From assembly GCA_039621445.1 (NCBI GenBank), contig CP154957.1, positions 39,030,654-39,094,653 of the forward strand: a stretch of DNA of 64,000 nucleotides, given 5' to 3'. The translations under genes and the position numbers were made by a program. Shown here piece after piece: positions 54,695 to 64,000 of this stretch (within the stretch, counting starts at the first letter, position 1; each line of letters opens with the position of its first letter). The DNA is from Euglena gracilis. Taxonomy: Eukaryota > Euglenida > Euglenophyceae > Euglenales. The notes beneath the pieces are model-generated. The model worked only from the letters and a program-made list of their open reading frames with translations, ran no database searches and was not told the origin of the DNA.

Positions 54695-56100
54695 GTATGA
54701 AGAACGGGCACGGTTGTTCGTTCTGCAGAATTTTGGTGATTTGGTGACCACTGCGGATACTTTGCCCAGGCCCTTGTTCCCCTGTCGTCCTGGGTAAGAG
54801 TGGAGTCACAAGCAGTCAGCATACATGCAACGGTGGTGTCATACCATCGGGGGGTGTTGCAGTACAACGTCGTCCAAACAATCCAGACTATTTTTCGGAG
54901 ACCGCCCAAAACTTTTCCGGACCATTCACATTTTTCACCCAAATTGGCTGTTTGGGTGTTGTTGGGGCCATCACAGGCTGACCCTGACACATGCATAGCA
55001 GGGCTGTCGGGAAGGCCCGGAGGGTGGGTGGTCGGACTCCCCCCACCCACCTGGGAGGTACCCAACTTCTTCTCACGTGTTGTTCGTCAATCAGGGACAT
55101 GCCGATTTCTTTTGAGGGTGGCCGCCTGATTGGGGTTTAAACAAAGAAGGCGCCTCATTTGGGTGCCCTCCATGTTTTTGAGGCTGAGGAATTTTCAGGC
55201 ATTTTTTGAAGGGTTTTAAAAACAATTTTTCAAGGGTGGTCTGGGCATCGAACCAACTTTTTCTTGATTTTGAACGTGGTCCAAAACCAGGAGTCAAAAA
55301 CACATTTTTTTTTTTGAGTTTCAGTTGGATAGACAATGTTTGAAGGATACCAAAAATCATTTTTTTCCCCTGGAGTTTGCTTGTTTTTGTCAACATTTTG
55401 CGACTTCATTTTTGCTCAGTTCTCAGAATTCTGCTAGTCTGATCTTTTAAGGTATTTTGGCAAAAAAAATAATGAAAATTTGGCATGGATCAAAGTGCTT
55501 TAGATCCATAATTTCTGTTTGTATCTACGATGTCCATTCGTATGTGCATGTGTGCAAATATGTGCAACGCATATGTATTGGCTCACTGGACCACTCAGGG
55601 TCTGCATGCATCTCTAACGGGGCTGGAAGAGCCCACATGGACGCTGAACGGCCAGTGGTGTACCCAGCCCTTTACCTCCCTTGAAGGAATGGAAGGCAGC
55701 TCTTTGGCCTGCATATTTTATGACCCCAGTACCCCAGTTCTTTTTTGAGGCGCCTGCTGTGACTGGATTTTTCTACACTTTTGGCATTAGCATGAAATGT
55801 GTTGGTATGTGCCATCCTTTGTTTCGGTCCTTGGGATGACATGTTCATTTTTCGGCTGCGACTCTACTTGATTTTTTGTGCCATACGTAAACACTGCACC
55901 TCGCCAGTTGCCTTCCATGGCTGGAAATTAGAACAACACGCGTGAGTTATGACCTGTGGAATCATCCAAGGGGTTGGAAGCCATCATAGGGGTTGGAAGC
56001 ACGGCGAGTGCAGTAGAAATTTCGGCCAACAGGGGGAGACCGGTTGCTCCACATGGCCTGCGGATGACGGGAACCTGTTCCCGCTGGCACACCATTGCAG
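54695..56100. other. No gene seen
   Basis: Unique-looking sequence without recognisable repeats or protein domains. A possible upstream part of the NADAR frame opens from about 55956 but shows no conserved motif until about 56110. Confidence 0.4.
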
Positions 56101-56289
56101 CCAACAGACAGCTGAGGTTTCTCATGAACGGAGAGGGCCGCTACCGGACGCTGGCGGCCGACTTCCCCTTCGACTTCGTGGTCGATGGGGTGCTGTGGCG
56201 GTCGGTGGAGGCTTTTGCCCTGAGCCACGCCTGCCACGCCGCGCCCGGCGCACACGCCCCGTGCCCAATCCAGTCACATCAGTGGGCAG
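56101..56289 (+). CDS. NADAR domain A, N-terminal exon
   Basis: Encodes 'YRTLAADFPFDFVVDGVLWR' and 'SVEAFALSHACHA', matching the NADAR (YbiA/RibX-like) opening: L-S-N-F-x-P-x-P-F-x-x-D-G-x-x-W-x-S-V-E. NADAR proteins act on ADP-ribose; characterised members remove ADP-ribose from guanine bases. The acceptor is probably the TTGCAG at 56100. Candidate donors are at about 56283 (GTGGGC, phase 2) and 56290 (GTGGGT, phase 1). The usual Tyr/Phe-Gln after the Glu is replaced by Ala-Phe-Ala-Leu, so activity is uncertain. Confidence 0.6.
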
Positions 56290-56339
56290 GTGGGTGCTTT
56301 TTGCAGGTTTTTTTTTTGTTGACTTTGGCAAGGGTTTTG

Positions 56340-56645
56340 TTCTTTTCCCTCGCTTTTTGACAGTCCTGTGTGTCCGCCGCCGGTGGCCTCTCCCAACGCG
56401 CAGGCGGACGCGTTCCAGGAGGGCCTCGAGATGGGCCTCCGCCACCGGCTGGTGCAGGACGCCGGGCTGCAGGCGTGCCTGTTGGCCACCGGCCGCGATG
56501 CGCTGGTGCCGATCGACCCACGGGCGGCAGAGAGGCAGAGTCCACTGGGGTTCCGGCCCGAGTATTGGGCTCTCTTGCTGATGGCCGCCCGCGGCAAGCG
56601 CTCCCCCGAAGCGAAAATTGGGCCACCCCCCCCCCACAACTGGAC
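56340..56645 (+). CDS. NADAR domain A, C-terminal exon
   Basis: Encodes 'AFQEGLEMGLRHRLVQDA', 'LQACLLATGRDALVPIDP' and then 'RPEYWALLLMAARGK', matching the NADAR pattern (V-M-x-x-A-L-x-x-K-F-x-Q-x-x-x-L-x-x-x-L-L-x-T-G-x-x-x-L-V-E, then W-G...L-M-x-x-R). The conserved KF is RL here, and the W-G-x-G-x-x-G-x-N-x-L-G turn is shortened to YWALLLM. Acceptors are TTTGACAG at 56361 and CGCGCAG at 56403. The middle of the domain (the A-x-K-F helix with Arg-x-Asp-Trp) is not visible between the two exons. This copy may therefore be degenerate or missing an exon. Confidence 0.58.
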
Positions 56646-56901
56646 TGGCAGCCTGGGTAGCACCGCGCAGCAGGGTTGCACCGATGAACACCGTCGCATA
56701 TGGTCCCCCCCCCCCCCCCGCCAACAGCCCCCGAACAACAGAGCCAGAGGGCACTGTCAACACGTCAACACGCCACACAATTCCCAGCATGCCTGTCCCT
56801 GTGCAGACGCTGTCGTCTTCTTTTGTGCGGGGTCGGTCCGAAAAAAAAACGGTTGTTTGGAGGGTCCACAGCTGCATTCTGCCGGAGAGCGCTTCTTCCA
56901 G

Positions 56902-57008
56902 TGAGCTTCAAGCGGAGAGGGAGCACCGGGTGGCAGCCAGCAGCGCGGAGGACCCCCTCTCCAACTGGTTCCCCCTCCCCGGCTTCCTCCTCGAGGGACG
57001 CGTCTGGC
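56902..57008 (+). CDS. NADAR domain B, exon 1
   Basis: Acceptor TTCTTCCAG (56901) opens a phase-2 frame with 'DPLSNWFPLPGFLLEGRVW'. This is a clear NADAR start (P-L-S-N-x-x-P...x-x-x-G-x-x-W). Donor GGC|GTGCGT at 57008/57009 leaves phase 1. An intron of about 910 nt follows to the next exon. Confidence 0.62.
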
Positions 57009-57922
57009 GTGCGTGGGCCTTGTTTCTGCCCCCTTATCTCCATCGTGACTCACTTCTGCTTTTGCTGTTCGTTCTATTCTTTGTGGCACAGACTTGTTTC
57101 CTCAGGATGGCTTGTGCCTTGTTCCCCCGACTGATCCAAGCCCGTAGGAGACATTTATTTTTGGAAGTCTCGCCATTTTCACAGCATTCAAGTTCTTCAC
57201 ATGCCCCGGCCCTCTGTGGAGCATTACGTCCAAACCAGGATCCTCCTTCATTGTTGGGCCTGAAATGTTGAACTTTTGGACCACGCGCCTCCTTCGCGTT
57301 TTCAACACCCCCCCCATGCACTTGGCAATTGAAGAAAGCCTCTGCTGTCTAGCACAGTGACAACTCATCGTGTTCTTTCCAGTTGGGCCACCACCCAATT
57401 TCTTTCAAAATTAATATTTGAAGCATGGTGTGGCGTTTCTGGTTGATTCTTTTCAACCAGATTTCTAGTGTCAATTGGAATGTTTTTTGGGTGGTGCCAC
57501 CCTCCGAAGAAATACATTCCAAATGATTCCTCTTCCTTGGGAATGTATTTGGATGAGGCCAATAGGTCTGCAGGAGTCTCTGAAAAAAGGTTCGGCCAAG
57601 GTCAGAAATCAATATTTTGGCTATTGATCGGGGGATTTGGTGCCAGAGAACATTTTCCAAATATCCACGTGTCCCAATGACCAATTTTCTCCTCTCTTTT
57701 CTCCCCATCTCTTCTATGTTTTGTTGCTGCAATAAATGAGGTTTCCCAGCCCAGTGTTGGATTTCCAGCATTTTTTTTGCTGTACCTCGCATTTGTGCCG
57801 CCAGGCATGAGAAAGCAGTTTGCTTTTGCAATATGTGTGCACCCCGAATCGTGCCACAACCAGAACCGCCCAGCGCTGGGATGGGGGGGGGAAGGTGAAT
57901 GGTAGGCAGTGCAGCAGTGCAG

Positions 57923-58089
57923 TCCGCATGGGGAGGGCCGTGCCCGGGGCCCAGAAGTTCGAGGACGAGGGCGTGCGGGAGGAGATCCGGCGCCAGCGGG
58001 CCGTGGCCCGGGCCGTGGAGCTGGGCCGGCGGCGCCACCCGAGCTACCGGCGGGACTGGGGCCCCCCAGGGCCCCCCTTTGCCCGGTGC
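57923..58089 (+). CDS. NADAR domain B, exon 2
   Basis: Acceptor GTGCAG at 57922 is phase 1 and matches the previous donor. The frame carries 'GAQKFEDEGVREEIRR', 'ARAVELGRRRHPSYRRDW', the NADAR middle block (A-x-K-F, then A-x-x-x-G-R...R-x-D-W). Donor either CCCG|GTGCGT at 58085 or, in phase with exon 3, GGTGC|GTCAAA at 58089. Strongly GC-rich compared with the introns. Confidence 0.65.
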
Positions 58090-58353
58090 GTCAAAGTCCC
58101 CCAATGTACAACTCTGGTCAAATTCCTGGATGCATTACCCGGCTCAGGAATGCGTGCAGCTTCGTGGCAAAGATGGGCAACGGGCAACGACCCCTGGTAG
58201 CGCAACCTCCGAGCTCCTGAACGCCGGATATGGCCCCATTTTCCCGTTCGGTCGGAAAGGGAAAGACACTGGCGCACGTTCATTCTTTCCCCGCCCTAAT
58301 GCGATCTGCCTCCGTTTCCTCCAACCCTGCCAAACCAGCGGCCCTGCCCTCAG

Positions 58354-58440
58354 GTGCGGGCGGACGTCGCTTGGGAGGCGATGCGGCAGAAGTTCCGGCA
58401 GTACGACGCCCTCGCCCAGGCCATGCCACGTCCCCTCCCC
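58354..58440 (+). CDS. NADAR domain B, exon 3
   Basis: After CCCTCAG at 58353 the frame encodes 'VRADVAWEAMRQKFRQYDAL', which matches NADAR 'D-V-M-x-x-A-L-x-x-K-F-x-Q-x-x-x-L'. Its 3' end is uncertain because no strong GT donor in phase is obvious before the C-run near 58440. The ~1.4-kb intron that follows contains a TIR insertion. Confidence 0.6.
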
Positions 58441-58563
58441 CTGAGTGACTGGCTCTGGGACCCTGGGGGGGTTGCCGTCGGAGGTTGCAGCCAGGGTTTG
58501 ATATAAGGAGGGCGTACATGGTTTAGGTGGGGGGGGTGTCCCCCCACCCCCCCCCCTCCTGGC

Positions 58564-58907
58564 CAGACAATTGCTTAAGCACTGTCCCCCCCCCCCCCCC
58601 GGGGGGGGTGGGTGACTGGTTTTTTCAGAGTGACTGACTGGTTTTGGGCCCGGACCCCCTCCCCCCGGGGGGGGGGGTCGGCCAGGAGTGGGCAAAAGTG
58701 GCTTGAGTGACCCCGGCGCCGAAGGCGCCGGAAAATTTTTTTTGGCCTAAAATGGCCTAAAGTGACTGGAAAGTGGCCGTTTTTCTGAGTGGCCGACCCC
58801 CCCCCGGGGGGGGGTAGTGACTGACTGGCTTCCCAAAAAAAAGTGACTGACTGGTTTTTAAAAAAGTGGAGTGACCCCCCCCCCGGGGGCCGGTAAGCAA
58901 TTGTATG
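58564..58907 (+). mobile_element. TIR element related to the 45.3-kb introner-like insertion, perfect 8-bp TSD
   Basis: CAGACAATTGCTTA at 58564 is mirrored by TAAGCAATTGTATG ending at 58907 (13 of 14 paired). Flanking 8-mers CTCCTGGC at 58556-58563 and 58908-58915 are identical. The interior has C/G-run hairpins, 'gtgactggttttttcagagt', 'gactgactggttttgggccc' and a GGCGCCGAAGGCGCC triloop palindrome (about 58715). It is 344 bp and encodes nothing. A CCCGCAG follows the right TSD, the same relative position as the acceptor used in the 45.3-kb copy. Confidence 0.9.
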
Positions 58908-59139
58908 CTCCTGGCCCGCAGGGGGGTCCAGACCACCCCCCACCTGTCCTTATATCGAACCCTGGTTGCAGCCCGTTTCGTTGGCCGCTGTGGTTGTGCC
59001 ATGTGCACCGACTGGTTGGAAAAGGGGGCCGGCTGCAGCTCGCCGCAGCTGACCCCCCCTTTCCAACCAACAGACAGGCACATCTCCCTGTAGTCAGCCA
59101 AATTATTTAACAAATCAACAGTTGATGAGTTTGTTTAGA

Positions 59140-59380
59140 GAAATAGGGTTCGGGTTAAGATACTCATGCAAACAGTTGAACCATTGCCTCCCATCGTTGT
59201 TATCGGCCTCTGCAGGGTCCTCAGCGAACCCAAAGAGCCGCCCGACCTGGGTTAAAAACATGGGGGACATGAGCGACGCTGAAGGTGCCAAGTGAGGGTT
59301 CCCCAATGTGCATTAACCCCAGTCGAGAAGAATTCTTTGTGGGTTAGCTCGTACACTGTAGAGGCCAATCAATAATTTAA
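59140..59380. repeat. Diverged copy of the 30.3-kb hairpin element
   Basis: 'gggttaagatactcatgcaa', 'ggtcctcagcgaacccaaag', 'agccgcccgacctgggttaa' and 'cattaaccccagtcgagaag' follow the order of 30245-30480, with many differences that break the hairpin arms. It lies within the last NADAR intron. Confidence 0.65.
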
Positions 59381-59811
59381 ACATGTGCACGCATTGTAAT
59401 CACAAGTCCTGTACTCTGGCTGCATTCATGTCTGGCCACGGGGTGGCTGTGGTTCCAACCACAGTAACCCCCCCCCCAAATAGAATCTATTTCTGAGTTT
59501 GTTGCTGGAAACTTCCAGGGGTCTTGTTTTTGGACGTTTTTTTCTTGACCGACCCAAGCTCGAAATAACCATCATTTTTCAGGTTCCCAAAAAAACACTT
59601 CCTTCGGCGCTTCGTGCTATGTGCAAATTGGTACAAATCGACATTTACCATGTTTTTTTGCACTTCAAGAATCCGAAAAGCTTTGCATTTTCAACATTTT
59701 TGTGGCTGAAATTGGGGTGTTTGGTAATGTTCAGGGAAAATTCTCACCATCCCTGACGCTCGGGTGTTATTTGGGGGGGGGGTCTTGAACCCGCGGTCAC
59801 GGGTCCAACAG

Positions 59812-60054
59812 AATCCAACCTGCCCCGGCCCACCTTCCCGGAACCCTCCGGGGTCACCGGGCCGTGGGATGGCGCCGGTGCTGACGGCCACGGCACCAAA
59901 GGGCATCGCGGCGGAGGGGGACGAGTACTGGGGCGTCGGGGCGGGCCAGGGCCGCAACGTGCTGGGCCGCCTCCTCATGTGCATCCGGGACGCACTGTTG
60001 GACGTCCCGATCCCGGCGGGGCCCCCGTCGCAGTGGGAGGACGGGGGGTGGTGA
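59812..60054 (+). CDS. NADAR domain B, terminal exon
   Basis: Encodes 'LTATAPKGIAAEGDEYWG', then 'VGAGQGRNVLGRLLMCIRDA', matching the NADAR closing block (L-x-x-T-G-x-K-x-I-x-E...D-x-x-W-G-x-G-x-x-x-G-x-N-x-L-G-x-x-L-M-x-x-R). The frame ends at the TGA 60052-60054. The acceptor CCAACAG at 59811 is in frame but the start is not certain. Together with 56902-58440 it gives a complete NADAR fold, with the Trp-Gly, Asn and Arg positions of the family kept. Confidence 0.7.
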   Translation, partial: NPTCPGPPSRNPPGSPGRGMAPVLTATAPKGIAAEGDEYWGVGAGQGRNVLGRLLMCIRDALLDVPIPAGPPSQWEDGGW

Positions 60055-61030
60055 TGGCGCGGCAGCTGCCATCTGTACATCTGTACATCCACACAGCAAC
60101 CTCTCCCACCATCGAGCGACTTCCGCGTGATCCCTTTGGGTTTTGATGCTACTGATGCTTCTTCTTGGCTTGCTTCTTGGCTTGGCTTGACTTGCTTCTT
60201 CTTGGCTTGCTTTTCACCTCTAGTTTAATACCTTATGCTCCCGGAAAGTTATTCTTCTGATGTATTCTTTATCAGGTGTTCCCTGAGGTTTTCCTTATTT
60301 CAGCAAACCCGAAGGTTGATTTGGCAAGATACTTTCATTTTTTTTTTAGATCCGAGTGCATTCAAGTTGAGCAGTTGACCCCAAAATGGAAGGAGAATCC
60401 TTTTTCGGCGGAATCTTTTTGATTGATGACAATTTCTTGGCTCAGCACCACCACAATACTCAGACTTGGGGGAGGTACCAAGTGGATGCGCTGAGGCATA
60501 ACCGGCGAAGAAGCAGTTTTCTCGCATTTTTGCAGTTTGAATGTTTACCAAACACCCAAAATTGACCCTGGAAAGTTACTGGACGGATGTGTCAATGCCA
60601 AGTGTTGCCCAAGTGCCTGCAGCGGCATTTGGGCTGCATATTTGCAGTTTATTTTTTTCAGGCATTCTGGTGTATCCAAATTGGCTTCTTGCTTGTAGCA
60701 ACGAGGCAAATGCTCCATTTTTTTTGCCACCTTCAGGACCAGGCATTATTCAGCACAGAATAAAAAGGACAAGCATTTCAATTTCGAGCGATGAACTGAA
60801 AATTTTCTGTTGGTCTCTTTTGCATGCTTTTTCTGGGTCTTTTTTTTTTGACTTTTTTGGGGTTGCTTTTCATGATTTTGACGCTTTCACCGTGCATTCT
60901 CTTTGCGATCCTGCGATCTTTGCAGTCTTTGCCATTTGCGGGGGGGAGGGGGGTAGGCGCCTCCCCCCACGGGAGGAGGTGCCTACTTGGGAGTGGGGGT
61001 GGGGATCCCGCGCCGGAGTAAAGGGGGGTC
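60055..61030. other. No gene recognised
   Basis: 'cttgcttcttcttggcttgc' simple repeats occur at 60160-60215. A long plus-strand open frame at 60541-61035 has no recognisable domain and is Phe-rich in its second half. I do not call it a gene. Confidence 0.4.
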
Positions 61031-61945
61031 GCTGAGCTCTTATCCCTTTATGGGTAAGAGCGAAGCTTACCACCGGCGAAACCCCCCCCTCGACCCCCCC
61101 TCCTGCCCCCGCCCCCCACCCCGGGTCGGGGCCACCAGGAGAACCGACAGATTATCACCATGATCCCGGCCCGGTTCCCGGAATTTTTTTTTCAGTCGCG
61201 AGCGACTGGATTTCTAGTTTCCGAATCACCTGGGTTTGACCCCCAACTCCCCGCCAGGCCCGAGTTATTCACGCGCAAAGGGGTCCAAACTGGTTAGGAT
61301 CGCCCCCCCCCCTTTGGACTCTGCCATTTCGGCCAAAAAATGTCAATTTTCAAAATATCTCCAAAATGAAGCCAAATCAAAGGAAATGTCCGGTGACGTA
61401 ATCTGAAGCCCTTGGAACGCCCCATCCACCGGTATTTTGATTTCCCCGCAACTCCCCGCCTAGCCCGAGATACGGCCGTTTTCGGCGCAGATGGCCGTTT
61501 TGTACACTTTTCAATTTCGATTTGGCCGTTTTCGGCCAAAAAAAGTCGAAAAAAATCGCAAAAAAATTTTTTTGCCCGAAACGATGTTTTTTGGCCTCCC
61601 GGCCCCAGAAAAACTGTTTTTGAGCCGAAAACGAGCGTTTTTCGACCCGCCAGCGCCCCGTTTTGGGCCGCCGACCCATTGACTTTGGGTCAAAACCGGG
61701 TCGAAAAAGTCGAAAAAAATCGAAAAAAAATTTTGCCCAAAACGATGTTTTTGGGCCTCCCGGACCCGGAAAACCTGTTTTCGAGCCGAAAATGAGCGTT
61801 TTTCGACCCACCGGCGCCCTGTTTCTGGCACAAAACCCATGGATTTCAGGCAAAAGAGCTCCATGGAGTGGGCCGGTATGTATGGAGGGGTCAATGAAGG
61901 GGTGGATGCGCGCTTATTAAGAGCTCAGCACTATTCAAAACCTGG
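61020..61945 (-). mobile_element. ~900-bp element with GCTGAGCTCTTA inverted ends
   Basis: GCTGAGCTCTTA at 61031-61042 is mirrored by TAAGAGCTCAGC at 61919-61930. The right side continues into 'actattcaaaacctgg', which occurs next to the same word at 40217 and 45796. The interior is the reverse complement of 46150-47060, with tandem ~150-bp units containing 'gtttttgagccgaaaa' and 'tcgaaaaaaatcg'. Partial copies are at 33230-34480, 42000-42190 and 51840-52260. No TSD found and no protein seen. Confidence 0.65.
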
Positions 61946-64000
61946 TCCCGCACAGGGCTAGTCCCCCCCCTCCAATGGGTTCCAAAAGAATCATGCACAT
62001 TTGTTTCATGACTTTCGGGGGGGAATAGTTTGCTGCGCTTTTTTTTTCCATTGCATAGCGTTCCTTGTATTCTTATTCGGTCGTTTCGCCTCTGACACAA
62101 TGATTGTCGGATCGTCCATTCATTTTCAAGTTTGTTTCGCCGGCTCCATCAGGTTCCTCGATGTCGGAGGGGACTAATTTCAGCTGACCAGGGCAGGCTT
62201 GGTATGGTGCCGAGCCTGAGAAACCATTGGACTTATTGTTCAAGTCATCATTAACAATGCACATGATCCACAAATGCTGGGTGCAATTTTGAATTGAGCC
62301 AGGTTGTTTTCAATCTGTGATCCAGGGCTGCAGGCCGTGTACATCAACCACATATTTTTTTAAGCCAAGAGCATGTTTATCCCACCTTAGCCGTAGTGGC
62401 TTTGGCTAAACTGTGTAACAGCCACCACCTGGTGCACGCTACCTTTTTGAATGGTCATTTTTCAGACAGCATTTTCTGCCTCCAAAAATAGTTCACATAA
62501 AAAAATCCGAAGCTTGACTTAATGAAAATGTAGTTTAGTTGCATATATTTTGTCCATCACAAGGTGCTCACCTTTTGTGTGAAGCCAGACAGTTGTTCTG
62601 GTCATCTTGTCCCCCATGCCTGAATTGGTTCATACCGATGCAGTCAAGACAAAATCACAAGAAACAAAATGATGGGAAACCAGAGCGGTCTATAAGGGAT
62701 GAATTTTTTTTCTGTTAAGGACCGCCCCTTAAGGACAGTCTTTAAGGCGTGAGGGCCAGCCAAGGGGAAGATTGGGGATCAAACAGGGCTGAAAATTAAA
62801 AGGTCGAAAACCGCGTTTTTTTCCCCGATGTTTTGGGGTGGATGGATGGGGTTCACTTTTTCTCCCCGAAGTTGACCTGTTTTCAGCAAAATATGGTCCA
62901 AAAAATGCCACAGTCAATATATCGCAATGTCTTTTTTGGCAATGAATGATGTTTTTACTGACAGATTCTTGTGTATGCAAAAGAACCAGCAGAATTCGCT
63001 GAGAAAGAGATATTCCCTGCATCATTCTTCTTCGGAAATCGAAATTGTCCAATCATTTTTCTCCATCACGTTTTCCAGTCATTTTTGGTTGCAACCATTC
63101 TGTGCGGGCGGTTTTTTTTTTAACAAGTTGCACACCATCTCCTCCTCCCCCCCCTCTTTTCTGCTGGGACGCGGACGGGGAGTGAGATGGACCGAGGACG
63201 TTAATCTCTTGGGGCAGCTGTTTAAACTCCCCCAATAGTATCCCTGGGAGGGGAATGAGGATATTCTTTGGGCATCCAAATCATTTGGGATGGGGTATGT
63301 TATTTGGGCAGTTTTTTTTTCAAGCTCAAAAGGATGCACCTTTAATGCACCTTTTCACATGATATCTGAATTTTTTTTGAGATGTTTGACGCTTTATTTG
63401 GCGTTGATGTTACCCCAGTTTCATTGCCCCAGTTCTGTTTTCCAAAATGTGCCTGCTGCTTTCGGAGGGAAACTGATGCCTGTTTGCCATGCCTGATTTC
63501 CTTCACACATGTCCGCCAGCAATTTCTTGGCCCGGGGCTTTGCTCCTCCCCCCTCCTGAGTTCCGGCCTGCCAGCCTGCTGTGCCGAGGTCCCCCGAGGA
63601 CCCCAACGCAGGGCTGTCGGGATGGCGGCGGCGCATGACAGCTGGGCATCTTTTTAAAGCGGAAGACCCAGGGAGGGTGGAGGGCCGGCCCCGGGGGCGG
63701 GGGTTCCGTGCAGGCTGGATTTCAAGGCGAGGCCTCTCCCCTCCCAGACCTGTCTGGGACCTGCCTGGGCAAGCACTTCAAGACACCCAGATCCAAACCC
63801 CGGCGGGGTGAGGGGGGGAACATGGCCAAGAGCCTGGGTTCGGCCAAGGAACTTCGGGCCCAAAGGCGCCGGAAGCCCAGAAAAGCCCATTTTGCATTTT
63901 AAGCAGTTTTTGGACCACAACCCCCCCCCCCCCTCCCGTGGATGGTGTGGCCTGCCCCCCCAGCCCCCCCCGGGGGTAGTCAGGGATGGATGGGAAGCCT
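61946..64000. other. No gene recognised
   Basis: Mostly unique-looking AT-rich DNA to about 63480, then more GC-rich. A short frame at 63820-63902 reading 'GNMAKSLGSAKELRAQRRRK' is basic and could be an exon end, but I cannot assign it. G/C-runs mark 63920-63970. Confidence 0.4.

Noticed and set aside
56122-56877. Long minus-strand frame opposite the NADAR exons
   Set aside because: The NADAR motifs are on the plus strand. The minus frame is open because of high GC content and shows no domain.
60541-61035. 164-residue plus-strand frame after the NADAR gene
   Set aside because: No recognisable domain, Phe-rich low-complexity second half, and it runs into the repeat at 61020. Left uncalled.
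63820-63902. Short basic frame beginning MAKSLGSAKELR
   Set aside because: The start resembles small nucleolar or ribosomal proteins only superficially. It is too short and unsupported by neighbours to name.

Overview
This window looks like nuclear DNA from a repeat-crowded eukaryote with spliceosomal introns, probably a protist or alga. The evidence is GT-AG introns, recognisable eukaryotic protein families split into short exons, and nested DNA transposons, with no bacterial operon layout. A dynactin subunit argues against land plants and red algae. I cannot name the organism. Long G or C homopolymers are everywhere, often as the termini of short inverted-repeat elements, so exon boundaries and reading frames near them should be read with caution.

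Layout. Bases 1-36,200 are almost entirely mobile and repetitive DNA. They hold three copies of a TIR element with perfect 8-bp target-site duplications (7716-8121, 9818-11495, 20947-21371) and three decayed genes for a Crypton-like tyrosine recombinase (10689, 18720 on the minus strand, 20651), each beside a very long hairpin. There are also retroelement C-terminal fragments near 14-15.6 kb, a 1,437-bp tandem array (24.3-28.1 kb), two copies of an ~830-bp TIR element flanked by near-perfect hairpins (3.5 and 28.6 kb), and many minisatellites.

Bases 36,250-44,089 carry a dynamitin (dynactin subunit 2) gene on the plus strand. Three N-terminal exons are separated by two 48-nt introns. A ~6.5-kb intron filled with repeats follows, and then the C-terminal coiled-coil exons.

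Bases 45,180-60,054 carry an ADP-ribose locus on the plus strand: an ADP-ribosylhydrolase (DraG/ARH3-like) split over several exons (45.2-53.5 kb), followed by exons encoding two NADAR domains (56.1-60.05 kb). These families remove ADP-ribose from proteins and, for NADAR, from nucleic-acid bases, so the locus is a candidate ADP-ribosylation-reversal module. It could be two neighbouring genes or one multidomain gene. An insertion with short TIRs lies inside a coding exon of the hydrolase and is positioned so that it could be spliced out in frame, like an introner. A related copy with a perfect 8-bp duplication lies in a NADAR intron.

Bases 60,055-64,000 hold more repeats, including an inverted copy of the 46-47 kb repeat, and no gene I can recognise. 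No rRNA, tRNA or CRISPR array was recognised.
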